Source: Flavobacterium zhairuonense
Lineage (GTDB): Bacteria; Bacteroidota; Bacteroidia; Flavobacteriales; Flavobacteriaceae
Length of the DNA: 64,000 nucleotides
NCBI RefSeq assembly: GCF_004352915.1
Contig: NZ_SJSY01000067.1
Coordinates: forward strand, 1-64,000
Direction: 5' to 3'
Positions 26,552 through 35,112 of the stretch are shown one piece after another (the stretch's first letter is position 1; each line of letters begins with the position of its first letter). Both the position numbers and the translations under genes were made by a program. The notes beneath the pieces were generated by a model. That model worked only from the letters and a program-made list of their open reading frames with translations. It had not been told where the DNA came from and did no database searches.

Positions 26552-27115
26552 CTAATAATATAATCTGAAATCAAGCAATTTGCAGAGTGCATAATGTTTT
26601 TGGTACAACTCTTCAACTACTTCGGTAAGGTCATCATTTTCTTGGTATAAGCTAAAAAATGCTTTGTCAATTGTACTGCAACTTGCTATTTTGTTATAAG
26701 TAGATCCGTAACCAGAAATGGCGCGCGCACCAGTTATGTCTAGAAAATATTGGGCTTCTTCGTCATTTAGATCAAGTCTTTTTTTATTGGCAAAATGAAT
26801 AATTTTTCCTTTCATTTTTCCTTCAAAAAGCTCTGCTATTTCTTCAATGCTATAGTAATAATCATGAAGGCAAATGTTGTTTTCCTGTCCGGGCATAACC
26901 AAATAAATGATCTCATAATCTTTAAAATTATGATCATCATACAATAAGGTATTTAAACTTTCCTCAAGACCTTCAATAGTGTCGCAGGTTTTATGAATGC
27001 TGGAAATGCCTTGATCAATTGCGATTTCTTCAAGATTTTTGACCACATCAGTTGCAGTAACATCATCTACATCAGGAACGCCTTCAAGGCAGAAAATAAA
27101 TTTTTCACTATCCAT
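26552..27115 (-). CDS. DUF6642-like protein
   Basis: 187 residues, cytoplasmic, acidic. It opens with EKFIFCLEGVPDVDD and later has KGKIIHFANKKRLDLNDEEAQYFLDITGARAISGYG, features I associate with DUF6642 proteins. The IIHF and ISGYG segments are faintly like CHAT/caspase-fold proteases, but the usual catalytic Cys is not evident, so this is a weak inference. It is coupled by 2 bp to a downstream AraC regulator gene. No other family fits. Confidence 0.5.
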   Translation of the reverse strand: MDSEKFIFCLEGVPDVDDVTATDVVKNLEEIAIDQGISSIHKTCDTIEGLEESLNTLLYDDHNFKDYEIIYLVMPGQENNICLHDYYYSIEEIAELFEGKMKGKIIHFANKKRLDLNDEEAQYFLDITGARAISGYGSTYNKIASCSTIDKAFFSLYQENDDLTEVVEELYQKHYALCKLLDFRLYY

Positions 27116-27237
27116 ACAAATGTCTTTTGGATTTCGCTTTCAAAGCAGAAATGTGGTTTTAGACAAAAGTATTTTTTTATGCGGAAAAACAGCTATTTAA
27201 CACTGATTTTAACGTGGATTTTTGATTTGATTAAAGT

Positions 27238-27696
27238 TTAGAAATGAAGCTTGGTGGATTGTTTGATGTAATTCATTACAAAAGAACTTTGAACTTTGCT
27301 GATATTTGGAATGTCTGAAAGCTTCCTTATAAAATCATTAAAAGCTTCTGGATCTTTAACAACGACTTTTAAGACATAATCAAAAATACCACCTGTAACG
27401 TATCCTTCAACTACTTCATCAAGCGCTGCAACTTGCCTGGAGAATTCTTCGACAATATCTAGTTGTTGACTGTTTAAAGAAAGATTAATGATTACTGTAA
27501 AGTTTAATCCGACTTTTTTTTGATCAATAATGGCGACATAATCTTTTATGTATCCTTCATTTTCTAGTTTTTTTATTCGGTCATAAACAGATGTTCTTGA
27601 CATATTTAATTTTTCAGTTAGGTCTGTGATATCGAATCTTGCGTTTTTCTGAAGTATTCGAAGTAATTCGATTTCTTGTTTGCTTAAATCTTGCAT
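27238..27696 (-). CDS. Lrp/AsnC family transcriptional regulator
   Basis: 152 residues: an N-terminal helix-turn-helix (LSKQEIELLRILQKNARFDITDLTEKLNMSRTSVYDRIKKLENEGYIKDY) and a C-terminal RAM ligand-binding domain (VNLSLNSQQLDIVEEFSRQVAALDEVVEGYVTGGIFDYVLKVVV). It is divergent from an EamA transporter, with two palindromes in the shared region, so it probably controls that exporter in response to an amino acid or similar ligand. Confidence 0.93.
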   Translation of the reverse strand: MQDLSKQEIELLRILQKNARFDITDLTEKLNMSRTSVYDRIKKLENEGYIKDYVAIIDQKKVGLNFTVIINLSLNSQQLDIVEEFSRQVAALDEVVEGYVTGGIFDYVLKVVVKDPEAFNDFIRKLSDIPNISKVQSSFVMNYIKQSTKLHF

Positions 27697-27733
27697 CGGA
27701 TTTTTTCCGGTTAAAGTATAAAAAAAATATCTA

Positions 27734-27745
27734 TTTTGTACAAAA
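27734..27745. promoter_or_regulatory. 12-bp perfect palindrome upstream of the Lrp gene
   Basis: TTTTGTACAAAA is a perfect palindrome 38 bp upstream of the Lrp-type regulator start; a candidate autoregulatory site. Confidence 0.45.
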
Positions 27746-27770
27746 CCCTATTTTTTTTATTTTGTTAAGG

Positions 27771-27788
27771 AATAAATACATATTTATT
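27771..27788. promoter_or_regulatory. 18-bp inverted repeat, candidate Lrp operator
   Basis: AATAAATA-CA-TATTTATT has perfect 8-bp arms, located in the shared region of the divergent Lrp and EamA genes, 32 bp upstream of the EamA -7 element. AT-rich imperfect or perfect palindromes are typical Lrp-family sites. Confidence 0.5.
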
Positions 27789-27819
27789 TTGCAAATAATG
27801 ATTTTTGTTCTTGGTTTGG

Positions 27820-27827
27820 TACATTTG
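27820..27827 (+). promoter_or_regulatory. -7 element TACATTTG of the EamA operon
   Basis: Perfect TAnnTTTG match 29 bp before the EamA start codon at 27857. No clear -33 TTG at the usual spacing was found. Confidence 0.5.
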
Positions 27828-27856
27828 AATGTATAAAACATATTTTTATTTAAAAA

Positions 27857-28753
27857 ATGAACAAATATATTATTATCGTTGCGCTTGGTGCATTAAGTTT
27901 TGGAATGCTGTCTTCATTTGCAAAAATTGCATATGAACAAGGTTATACTCCGGCTGAAATTACATTAACTCAAGCATTTGTTGGGACTGTAATTTTATGG
28001 TCCATTGCAATTTTTAAAACATTGAAAAAAGGACAAAAACTTACCCTGAACTTGCAATTGTTATTAGCAGGAACTTCAATGGGAGCTTCGGCTTATACTT
28101 ATTATCTTTCAGTTGCGTACATTCCAGCTTCTTTGGCAATTGTTTTGCTTATGCAGATAACTTGGCTTAGTATCGTAATAGAATGGATATTCTTTAAAAG
28201 ACGACCTAGCAATATTGAAATTGGCTCAGCATTTTTTATCATTTTTGGAACTGTTTTGGCAGGGAATCTTTCTGATCTGAATACTACTAATATTTCAACA
28301 AAAGGAGTTTTATTGAGCTTGTTATCAGCATTGCTTTATACACTTTATATTGTTTTTACTAGCAAGGTGGGAAAGAAGACCCCAATGTTTGAAAAGAGTG
28401 CACTAATGACTACAGGTTCAGCAATGATTATCTTTTTAATTAATTGTGAAGCAATCACAACAAGTAACCATCTTGATTTTGGATTGCTACAGTGGGGAAC
28501 TTTTTTGGCGATTTTTGGAACTGTAATTCCACCAATTTGTTTTACCGTTGGAATGCCAAGAATAGGCGCAGGGTTAAGCTCTGTTTTGCTGACTTTGGAG
28601 TTGCCTGCGGCGGTTTTTTGTGCGCATATTATTTTGGGAGAAAAAGTTACATTTTTGCAGATAACAGGAATTGCAATAATGCTTGGAGCAATTATATATC
28701 TTAATGTTGCCAAAATTAAAAAGGAGAAAAAAATTAAGGAAGTGATATGTTAA
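27857..28753 (+). CDS. EamA/DMT family transporter
   Basis: 298 residues with about ten membrane helices and two EamA repeats (first starting LGALSFGMLSSFAKIAYEQGYTPAEITLTQ, second GVLLSLLSALLYTLYIVFTSK). The ending KIKKEKK is cytoplasmic. Such drug/metabolite exporters often efflux amino acids, fitting the divergent Lrp-type regulator. Its stop overlaps the start of the hydrolase gene by 7 bp, showing translational coupling. Confidence 0.92.
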   Translation: MNKYIIIVALGALSFGMLSSFAKIAYEQGYTPAEITLTQAFVGTVILWSIAIFKTLKKGQKLTLNLQLLLAGTSMGASAYTYYLSVAYIPASLAIVLLMQITWLSIVIEWIFFKRRPSNIEIGSAFFIIFGTVLAGNLSDLNTTNISTKGVLLSLLSALLYTLYIVFTSKVGKKTPMFEKSALMTTGSAMIIFLINCEAITTSNHLDFGLLQWGTFLAIFGTVIPPICFTVGMPRIGAGLSSVLLTLELPAAVFCAHIILGEKVTFLQITGIAIMLGAIIYLNVAKIKKEKKIKEVIC

Positions 28754-29520
28754 TTAATATAAACGAGAATAACCTTTACGTAGAATATCAAAAGAATTTT
28801 GAAAATAGACCAACAATTGTTTTTTTGCATGATTCTTTAGGATGCGTAGAATTGTGGAGAGATTTTCCTCAGAGAATTTCAGAAGCTTGCCAATGTAATT
28901 TGCTGCTTTATGATCGATTAGGATATGGAAAGTCAGATCCTATGCAACGTTTTTTTCGAGAACCGAATTATTTAGAATTAGAAGCTGAAATTTTGAATAA
29001 ATTGCTAATAGTTTTAAATGTTGAAAATGCTGTTTTATTTGGGCACAGCGACGGAGGTTCAATTGCTTTGATTGCTGCAAGTAAATTCCCAAAAAGGGTT
29101 AAAATGGTTATTTGTGAAGCGGCGCATATTTTTGTTGAAAAAATTACGCTTGACGGAATCACTGCTGCAATCAAAGCGTATAACACAACTAATCTTCCTG
29201 TGAAACTTCAAAAATACCATGGCAATAAAACTGAAACCATTTTTAAGGCATGGACCGAAATCTGGCTTCGTGATGATTTCAGAAGTTGGAATATTGAATG
29301 CCTTCTCCCTAAAATAAATTCACCGTTGTTATTTATTCAAGGAGAAAATGACGAATATGGTACTTTGGCTCAAGTCGAGAAAACAGTAGATTTAGTAAGT
29401 GGGAAAGCTGAAAAATATATTTTGCCAAATACAGGTCATACGCCTCATAAAGAAGTTTCAGATTTGGTGATTTCTAAAACAACCGAATTTATAAATAATC
29501 ATTTATCAGCTATTTTTTAA
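28747..29520 (+). CDS. Alpha/beta hydrolase
   Basis: 257 residues, cytoplasmic. The nucleophile elbow GHSDGG (Ser101), the acid region GENDEYG and the C-terminal His in NTGHTPHKE complete the catalytic triad. The YDRLGYGKSDP loop fits the typical alpha/beta hydrolase core. Its start lies inside the end of the EamA gene, so the two are co-expressed and perhaps process and export a related compound. Its 3' end overlaps the convergent GH130 gene by 15 bp. Substrate unknown. Confidence 0.9.
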   Translation: MLININENNLYVEYQKNFENRPTIVFLHDSLGCVELWRDFPQRISEACQCNLLLYDRLGYGKSDPMQRFFREPNYLELEAEILNKLLIVLNVENAVLFGHSDGGSIALIAASKFPKRVKMVICEAAHIFVEKITLDGITAAIKAYNTTNLPVKLQKYHGNKTETIFKAWTEIWLRDDFRSWNIECLLPKINSPLLFIQGENDEYGTLAQVEKTVDLVSGKAEKYILPNTGHTPHKEVSDLVISKTTEFINNHLSAIF

Positions 29521-30969
29521 AGCAATTAGCAATTCGCTTAGATTGACAGTTGCGTAAGTTGAAGAATAATCAGAAACGGCATAAGGCAAAATCAGGCTGT
29601 TGTTGTGAATAATCGCGCCACAAGAATAAACCACATTTGGCACATAACCTTCACGTTCATCTTCCAGTGGAGCAAGCAACGGTTCTTGAAGTCTTCCAAT
29701 TTCTTTTGAGGGATTATCCAAATCAAAAAGTGATGCTCCTATGCAATAGCGTCGCATTGTTCCTACACCATGGGTGATAACAAGCCAGCCTTCTTCTGTC
29801 CATAAAGGCGAACCGCAGTTTCCTATTTGTGTTAATTCCCAAGTATAGCGTGGTTTCTGCAAAAGAATAGGATTATTCCATTGTGTGGCTCGCTCAGAAT
29901 ACATAATGTAATTGTTGACGCCATCAATTCGGGCAAGCATGGCATATTTTCCATTGATTTTTTTTGGAAACAATGCCAGATTTTTATTCTGTGCGCCGTC
30001 GCCATGCAAAGGCAATACTCTAAAACTATAAAAGTCTTCGGTTATAATCAGTTTTGGCAATATCGCATGTCCATTGTATGCAGTATATGTTGCCATAACG
30101 CGCGAGGAACCGTCATCATCAGTAAAACGGACAAAACGAGCATCTTCAATACCGCGACTTTCTGAATCGGAAATCGGAAAAATAACACGTTCTGTAATAT
30201 CAGAATCATGGCTGAACTGTACATCATAAAATGAATTCGCGAGCCATATTATTTCTTCAAGTGCAGTCCTTCTTTCTTGGCGAATTGAAGGATCACTCAA
30301 AGCGGTATTGACCATGTTTTTTAATACCACAAATTCAAAAGCATCGGGCAAATCTTGCATGATTTGATCAATATACTTGTTTGTGGTGTGCATTTCAGAC
30401 AACTTCGTTAGAAATCGCTCTTTATTTAATAACGTTTTATGCTCTATTTCGGCTTTGTCAATTTGATTTCCAATTTTCATGATTTGTAAATTATTGTCTT
30501 TATCGAGAATTCCTCGTCTAAAAACAATAGAAGAAATATGCCCTTCGCCCGTTGCTCGGAACGAAATAATAACTCGTTTTTCACCAATTTCAAGTCCAGA
30601 TTGATCAAAATCTTCTATAATGGAAGGATTGAAAATTGCCGCCGATTCGATTGCATATTCCATTGTACAGTATGAACCGATGAGCATTTTTCGATTAAGC
30701 GAAAGTGCTTCATAGTCAATCTGCATAGCTTCAATAAGCGGTCTTATTTTCTCGCAGTGTTTAAAAAATATGGCCGAAATATTTCGGTGCCTTCTCGCAA
30801 ATTCACGAAGTGTTTGTTCTAAAGTTTCATAAACCTGTTTTTCGTCAAGCATCATTATCCGTATCACCATTTGCTGGGTTCGTTCGTCGCCATTCATAAA
30901 ATATCGGGCAACAACTCTTCTGGAATCTGGGGTGAATTTTATGTTTTTTCGGATAACTGATACTCGCAT
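29506..30969 (-). CDS. GH130 family protein (long form)
   Basis: 487 residues. The C-terminal about 270 residues hold a five-bladed beta-propeller with GH130 motifs: SRGIEDARFVRF with the expected catalytic Asp, NGKYAMLARIDG, GNCGSPLWTEEGWLVITHGVG and GYVPNVVYSCGAI. The N-terminal about 200 residues are helical and beyond the core. GH130 enzymes phosphorolyse or hydrolyse beta-mannosides. Long variants like this are often found near mannosyltransferases, but none is in this window. No signal peptide is seen, so it is cytoplasmic. It is convergent with the hydrolase, overlapping by 15 bp. Confidence 0.85.
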   Translation of the reverse strand: MRVSVIRKNIKFTPDSRRVVARYFMNGDERTQQMVIRIMMLDEKQVYETLEQTLREFARRHRNISAIFFKHCEKIRPLIEAMQIDYEALSLNRKMLIGSYCTMEYAIESAAIFNPSIIEDFDQSGLEIGEKRVIISFRATGEGHISSIVFRRGILDKDNNLQIMKIGNQIDKAEIEHKTLLNKERFLTKLSEMHTTNKYIDQIMQDLPDAFEFVVLKNMVNTALSDPSIRQERRTALEEIIWLANSFYDVQFSHDSDITERVIFPISDSESRGIEDARFVRFTDDDGSSRVMATYTAYNGHAILPKLIITEDFYSFRVLPLHGDGAQNKNLALFPKKINGKYAMLARIDGVNNYIMYSERATQWNNPILLQKPRYTWELTQIGNCGSPLWTEEGWLVITHGVGTMRRYCIGASLFDLDNPSKEIGRLQEPLLAPLEDEREGYVPNVVYSCGAIIHNNSLILPYAVSDYSSTYATVNLSELLIALKNS

Positions 30970-31443
30970 AGTTTTATTTTTTTTAATTGTAATAAAATAA
31001 GTGCCTTTAGTAAAATTTATTTCGGGGAATTTAAATTTGCTTCAGAAAATATAGAATTAAAGCGTTTAAATTAGAGAATTATTGTGCCATATTCTTAAGC
31101 ATAAACAAGTTAGTGATTTTGTTAGCGAAAAAAAACTTTATTATTAAAAATTTTGCATTTGCCTTTAAAGACTAAGAGCAAGTACAGACAAAAAATCAAG
31201 TTTAAAAATCAGGAAAAAGTAAAATTTCTTTTTTATTGGAAAAAGCAAATTTCTAGAATCATCAGTTTTTTTATAGAAATTAACAATTTATAGCTCAAAA
31301 CATATTAAAACACGGTTTTTAGCGTGTAATTGATAAGTATTTGATGGGGTGTTTTGAGGGAAATCTGAACTTTTGTGACCCTGATTCTTGCAATAAAAAT
31401 TTAACTTTAGCGGTTAAGAATTTCGAAAAAAGAAAAAAAATAA
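30970..31443. other. Gene-free region between GH130 and GH2 genes
   Basis: About 470 bp, AT-rich. It should hold the divergent promoters of the long GH130 gene (-) and the GH2 gene (+), but no perfect TAnnTTTG, operator or terminator was recognised. Confidence 0.6.
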
Positions 31444-33264
31444 ATGTTTTTAGTTATGAAAAAAATTATAATGCTGTGCTTTGCTTTTTTGTTTGTTGGA
31501 AAAACAATAGCGCAGGAAGTACCACTGGTGTCAAATATTTCGGCACGAAACAATATTAACTTAAATGGACAGTGGCGCTACATTGTCGATCCGCTAGAAA
31601 ACGGATATTATGATTATCGTTTGATGCCACTAAAAAACAATGGATTTTTCGAAAACAAAAAATTCAATACGACAGAACTTTCAGAATATAATTTTGCAAC
31701 CTCAGCCGTGATGCAGATTCCGTCTGATTGGAATTCAAAAGATGAAAGACTGTTTTTTTATGAAGGAACAGTTTGGTTCGAAAAGGACTTTAATTATAAA
31801 AAAGATGCCAAAACCAAAGGCATTCTTCATTTTGGAGCTGTAAATTATGATGCAAAAGTATATGTAAACGGAAAATTAGCCGGAACTCACATTGGCGGTT
31901 ATACGCCTTTTAATTTTGATGTAACCAATTTGCTTGTTGACGGAAATAATTTTGTAGTAGTAAAAGCAGATAACAAACGCCACAAAGACAACGTTCCAAC
32001 CGTAAACATGGATTGGTGGAATTACGGTGGAATAACCAGAGACGTAAATTTGGCTCAAGTTCCGAATACTTATATCGAAGATTATTTGGTTCAATTGAAT
32101 AAAAACGAAAAAGGAAAAATTTCGGGTTGGATAAAATTAAATAGCGAAACAGCAAATGAATCAGTTTCGGTTTCAATTCCAGAATTAAAAATCAAAAAAG
32201 AGATAAAGACCGATGCAAAAGGAATGGCCTATTTTGAAATCAAAGCCAATCCAGTTTTGTGGACACCAGAAAAGCCAAAATTATATGAAGTAAAAGTAAG
32301 CAAAGCCGATGAAAATTTAGTCGACCAAATTGGCTTCAGAACTATTGAAACAAAAGGAAAAGAAATTCTGTTAAACGGGAAAAAAGTCTTTTTGCGAGGT
32401 ATCAGTATTCACGAAGAAGCGCCTTTTAGATCTGGAAGAGCTTGGTCAACAGAAGATGCGCATACTTTGCTGACTTGGGCAAAAGAATTAGGATGTAATT
32501 ATGTTCGCCTAGCGCATTATCCGCACAATGAAAATATGGTAAAAGAGGCCGAAAAAATGGGATTGATGATTTGGTCAGAAGTTCCAGTGTATTGGACGAT
32601 TTCATGGACAAATCCAGATACCTATGCCAATGCAGAGCATCAATTGCACGACATGATTTATCGAGATAAAAATCGTTGTGGTATCGTAATTTGGTCGATT
32701 GCAAATGAAACGCCACATGGTGATGACCGAGATGCTTTTTTAAGCAAATTGGCAAAATATGCTCGTACGCAAGACAATTCTCGTTTAATAAGCATGGCGA
32801 TGGAGGTGACAAAAAGCCCAAACAACATCAATACATTGCAAGACAATATGAACGAATATGTTGATATAGTGAGTTTCAATCAATATTTAGGTTGGTATAG
32901 AGGAACAAACGAATCTTGCAAGGATATGCAATGGGTAATTCCATACAACAAACCCGTTATTGTCAGCGAATTTGGAGGCGAAGCTTTACAAGGTTTGCAC
33001 GGCGACAAGAAAGAACGTTGGAACGAGGAATATCAAGAAGAATTGTATATCCAAAATACACAGATGTTCAATCGAATTGAAGGTTTGGCTGGAGTTTCTC
33101 CTTGGATTTTAGTCGATTTTAGATCACCAAGAAGACAATTGCCAGATATTCAGGATTTCTTTAATCGAAAAGGTTTGATTTCAAGTAGCGGAATAAAAAA
33201 GAAAGCTTTTTATGTTATGAAAGATTGGTATGCGCAGAAAGAGAAAGAATATAAGGATAATTAA
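31444..33264 (+). CDS. GH2 family glycosidase (beta-glucuronidase/beta-galactosidase-like)
   Basis: 606 residues with a signal peptide (cleavage after ..KTIAQ). The N-terminal jelly-roll sugar-binding domain (about 25-215) precedes an Ig-like domain and a TIM barrel. Catalytic Glu422 lies in WSIANETP and the nucleophile Glu509 in VSEFGGEA, both conserved GH2 positions. A start at Met5 (31456) is equally possible. The short length fits beta-glucuronidase-like GH2 enzymes, and the sugar specificity is uncertain. The gene is 1.8 kb from any other mannan gene and is followed by an inverted-repeat element. Confidence 0.88.
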   Translation: MFLVMKKIIMLCFAFLFVGKTIAQEVPLVSNISARNNINLNGQWRYIVDPLENGYYDYRLMPLKNNGFFENKKFNTTELSEYNFATSAVMQIPSDWNSKDERLFFYEGTVWFEKDFNYKKDAKTKGILHFGAVNYDAKVYVNGKLAGTHIGGYTPFNFDVTNLLVDGNNFVVVKADNKRHKDNVPTVNMDWWNYGGITRDVNLAQVPNTYIEDYLVQLNKNEKGKISGWIKLNSETANESVSVSIPELKIKKEIKTDAKGMAYFEIKANPVLWTPEKPKLYEVKVSKADENLVDQIGFRTIETKGKEILLNGKKVFLRGISIHEEAPFRSGRAWSTEDAHTLLTWAKELGCNYVRLAHYPHNENMVKEAEKMGLMIWSEVPVYWTISWTNPDTYANAEHQLHDMIYRDKNRCGIVIWSIANETPHGDDRDAFLSKLAKYARTQDNSRLISMAMEVTKSPNNINTLQDNMNEYVDIVSFNQYLGWYRGTNESCKDMQWVIPYNKPVIVSEFGGEALQGLHGDKKERWNEEYQEELYIQNTQMFNRIEGLAGVSPWILVDFRSPRRQLPDIQDFFNRKGLISSSGIKKKAFYVMKDWYAQKEKEYKDN

Positions 33265-33281
33265 AGATAGCTATTTATCTT

Positions 33282-33421
33282 AACACATAGAAACATAGAT
33301 TTAAGGTGTGTAAAAAAGGCGTTTCACTTGTTTAAAATAAACATAGTGGGCTATGTTTTAGAAACTAGTTTCTTTCCTCTTCCTAGTTATTTATTAAATA
33401 AAATCTATGTTTCTATGTGTT
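33282..33421. repeat. Intergenic inverted-repeat element, copy 2
   Basis: 140 bp with perfect 21-bp terminal inverted repeats (33282-33302 against 33401-33421; AACACATAGAAACATAGAT is the left end). The interior carries GCGTTTCAC and GAAACTAGTTTC, the reverse orientation of copy 1 at 11453-11584. No coding sequence inside. Confidence 0.9.
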
Positions 33422-33475
33422 GAAAAAAAACATGGATTGCAATTAAAAAGCCCTAAAATTAATTTTTGATAAAGT

Positions 33476-33522
33476 ACAAAACCTTCAGTATCATTTTCGA
33501 TTTTGAAGGTTTTGTGTTTTTT
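33476..33522 (+). terminator. Rho-independent terminator between GH2 and MgtC genes
   Basis: ACAAAACCTTCA pairs with TGAAGGTTTTGT, with a 16-nt loop, followed by GTTTTTTG. Confidence 0.8.
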
Positions 33523-33552
33523 GCGTAATTTTAACTGAAAAATACAATTTCA

Positions 33553-34182
33553 ATGGAAGTAGAAATCGTTATTAGATTGCTTTTAGCGGCATTTTGGGGA
33601 GCGTTAATTGGTGCTGAAAGAGAATATAGAGGAAAAGCAGCAGGTCTTCGAACCACAATAATGATTTCTGTGGGCGCTTGTTTTTTTACATTCATGTCGA
33701 TTTGGATTGGAGGCTCTGGAAATCCGGACCGAATTGCTTCAAACATTGTAACGGGTTTAGGTTTTCTTTGTGCGGGAGTAATTTTTAGATCAGACAGTCA
33801 TGTCAGCGGTATTACAACTGCGGCGACAATTTGGTCAGTTGCGGCGGTGAGTATGGGAGTAGGAGCGGGTTATTATTTTGCTTCGGCTTGTGCCGCATTA
33901 ATGATTCTTCTGATTTTGACAATGCTTACCGTTCTTCAAGATAAAATTGACATCAGCAATGAACATAAAATACTTCGTATTACATTTAAGTGTGGCGAAG
34001 ACGGCCATAAAATATGCAAAGAACTTTTCTCGGAATATGATATAAAATCAAAATTAATTGTTCAGCGTCGCAATCAAGATCATATTACTTTAGAATGGCA
34101 GGTACATGCCTCCAAAAAATCAATGGAATCGTTATCTCAGGCGCTTTTGCAAGATCCAATTTTTGAAGAATTGATTCTGTGA
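33553..34182 (+). CDS. MgtC/SapB family membrane protein
   Basis: 209 residues. The N-terminal membrane domain has the typical AAFWGALIGAEREYRGKAAGLRTT motif, with further helices to about residue 130 (NIVTGLGFLCAGVIFRSD, GITTAATIWSVAAVSMGVGAGYY). A soluble C-terminal tail of about 70 residues resembles the ACT-like MgtC tail. MgtC proteins help in Mg limitation or ATP-synthase modulation. It lies alone, followed by the nucleosidase gene 58 bp downstream. Confidence 0.9.
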   Translation: MEVEIVIRLLLAAFWGALIGAEREYRGKAAGLRTTIMISVGACFFTFMSIWIGGSGNPDRIASNIVTGLGFLCAGVIFRSDSHVSGITTAATIWSVAAVSMGVGAGYYFASACAALMILLILTMLTVLQDKIDISNEHKILRITFKCGEDGHKICKELFSEYDIKSKLIVQRRNQDHITLEWQVHASKKSMESLSQALLQDPIFEELIL

Positions 34183-34240
34183 TTTTTGATTGATTCTTGA
34201 ATTTAAACGTATTTTTGTCAACTGAAAATTAAAATCAATC

Positions 34241-34825
34241 ATGATAAAAATTAATCAAACGGAATCTTTTGCCGTTGAAGATATATTATTCTGCTTTGCC
34301 CTTGAATCTGAAGCAGCAGAAGTTTTTAAAGAAAATAATACTTTATTTACAGGAATTGGAAAAGTAAATGCAGCTTATGAATTGTCGAAAGCAATTCAAA
34401 ACAAAAAACCTTCTATAATCATAAATCTTGGATCTGCAGGAAGCAGCAGTTTTCAAAAAGGCGAAGTAATTTGCTGTACCAAATTTGTGCAACGAGACAT
34501 GGATGTTCGCGGTTTGGGTTTTGCATTATATGAAACGCCATTATCAGGTTTGCCGCCAGTTTTGGAATATGGTTTGAAAATGGATAATATGAAAGAAGGA
34601 ATCTGTGGAACAGGAGATAATTTCGAAATGGAGCATTCTTCGGATGTCTATAATGTCGTAGATATGGAAGCTTATGCTTTAGCAATGATTGCAATGAAAG
34701 AAAAAATTCCGTTTTTATGCCTGAAATACATTTCTGATGGAGCTGATGATAATGCAGCCGAAGATTGGACTGTGCAAGTACATAAAGCAGCGATTGCTTA
34801 TGGCAAAATTTTAGGATTGATTTAA
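34241..34825 (+). CDS. Nucleoside phosphorylase/nucleosidase (MTAN-like)
   Basis: 194 residues, short for the PNP/UDP superfamily. It has LNLGSAGSSSFQKGEVICCTKFVQRDMD, GTGDNF and the VVDMEAYALAMIA active-site motif with SDGADDNA, typical of 5'-methylthioadenosine/S-adenosylhomocysteine nucleosidase or futalosine hydrolase relatives. No signal peptide; cytoplasmic. The exact nucleoside is not certain. Confidence 0.82.
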   Translation: MIKINQTESFAVEDILFCFALESEAAEVFKENNTLFTGIGKVNAAYELSKAIQNKKPSIIINLGSAGSSSFQKGEVICCTKFVQRDMDVRGLGFALYETPLSGLPPVLEYGLKMDNMKEGICGTGDNFEMEHSSDVYNVVDMEAYALAMIAMKEKIPFLCLKYISDGADDNAAEDWTVQVHKAAIAYGKILGLI

Positions 34826-34908
34826 ATATAAAGTGCGGTCTCAAAAGGGCAATTCTTTTGGTTTGAAAGAATATTTATAAAAATATTTTGAAGATAAAAA
34901 CCCCAGCG

Positions 34909-35009
34909 GGGTAAAATATTTATAGCATTTTAATAAGATAGATAAAAAAGCTCCCTCGGAGCGACATACTTTTAGATTATGAAAAAAGATGTCGCTCCGA
35001 GGGAGCTTT
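34909..35009. repeat. Intergenic element with 21-bp perfect inverted repeat
   Basis: A perfect hairpin pairs 34947-34967 with 34989-35009 (core GCTCCCTCGGAGCGACAT), loop 21 nt. A small GC-rich hairpin ACCCCAGCGGGGT lies at its left side (34910-34922). It is GC-rich against its surroundings, carries no gene, and resembles a dispersed Flavobacterium repeat (recalled). Confidence 0.8.
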
Positions 35010-35112
35010 ATATTGTAAACGTATATTCTTTACTATAGATATTTAGCTTCTCTGAAGCTTGTAAAAAAGGAGCTATTCTTTTGAAACAGCCTTTTGTGTT
35101 TTTAGGAAAAAT

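Noticed and set aside
31341..31559. 72-residue plus-strand frame at the GH2 start
   Set aside because: Overlaps the signal peptide of the GH2 gene in another frame and has no ribosome-site or family support.
32426..32821. 131-residue minus-strand open frame inside the GH2 gene at 31444
   Set aside because: Antisense shadow of the conserved catalytic region; no family resemblance.
34419..34844. 141-residue open frame on the minus strand opposite the nucleosidase gene
   Set aside because: Composition is low-complexity (Leu/His/Tyr rich), there is no domain, and it lies wholly inside a well-supported gene.
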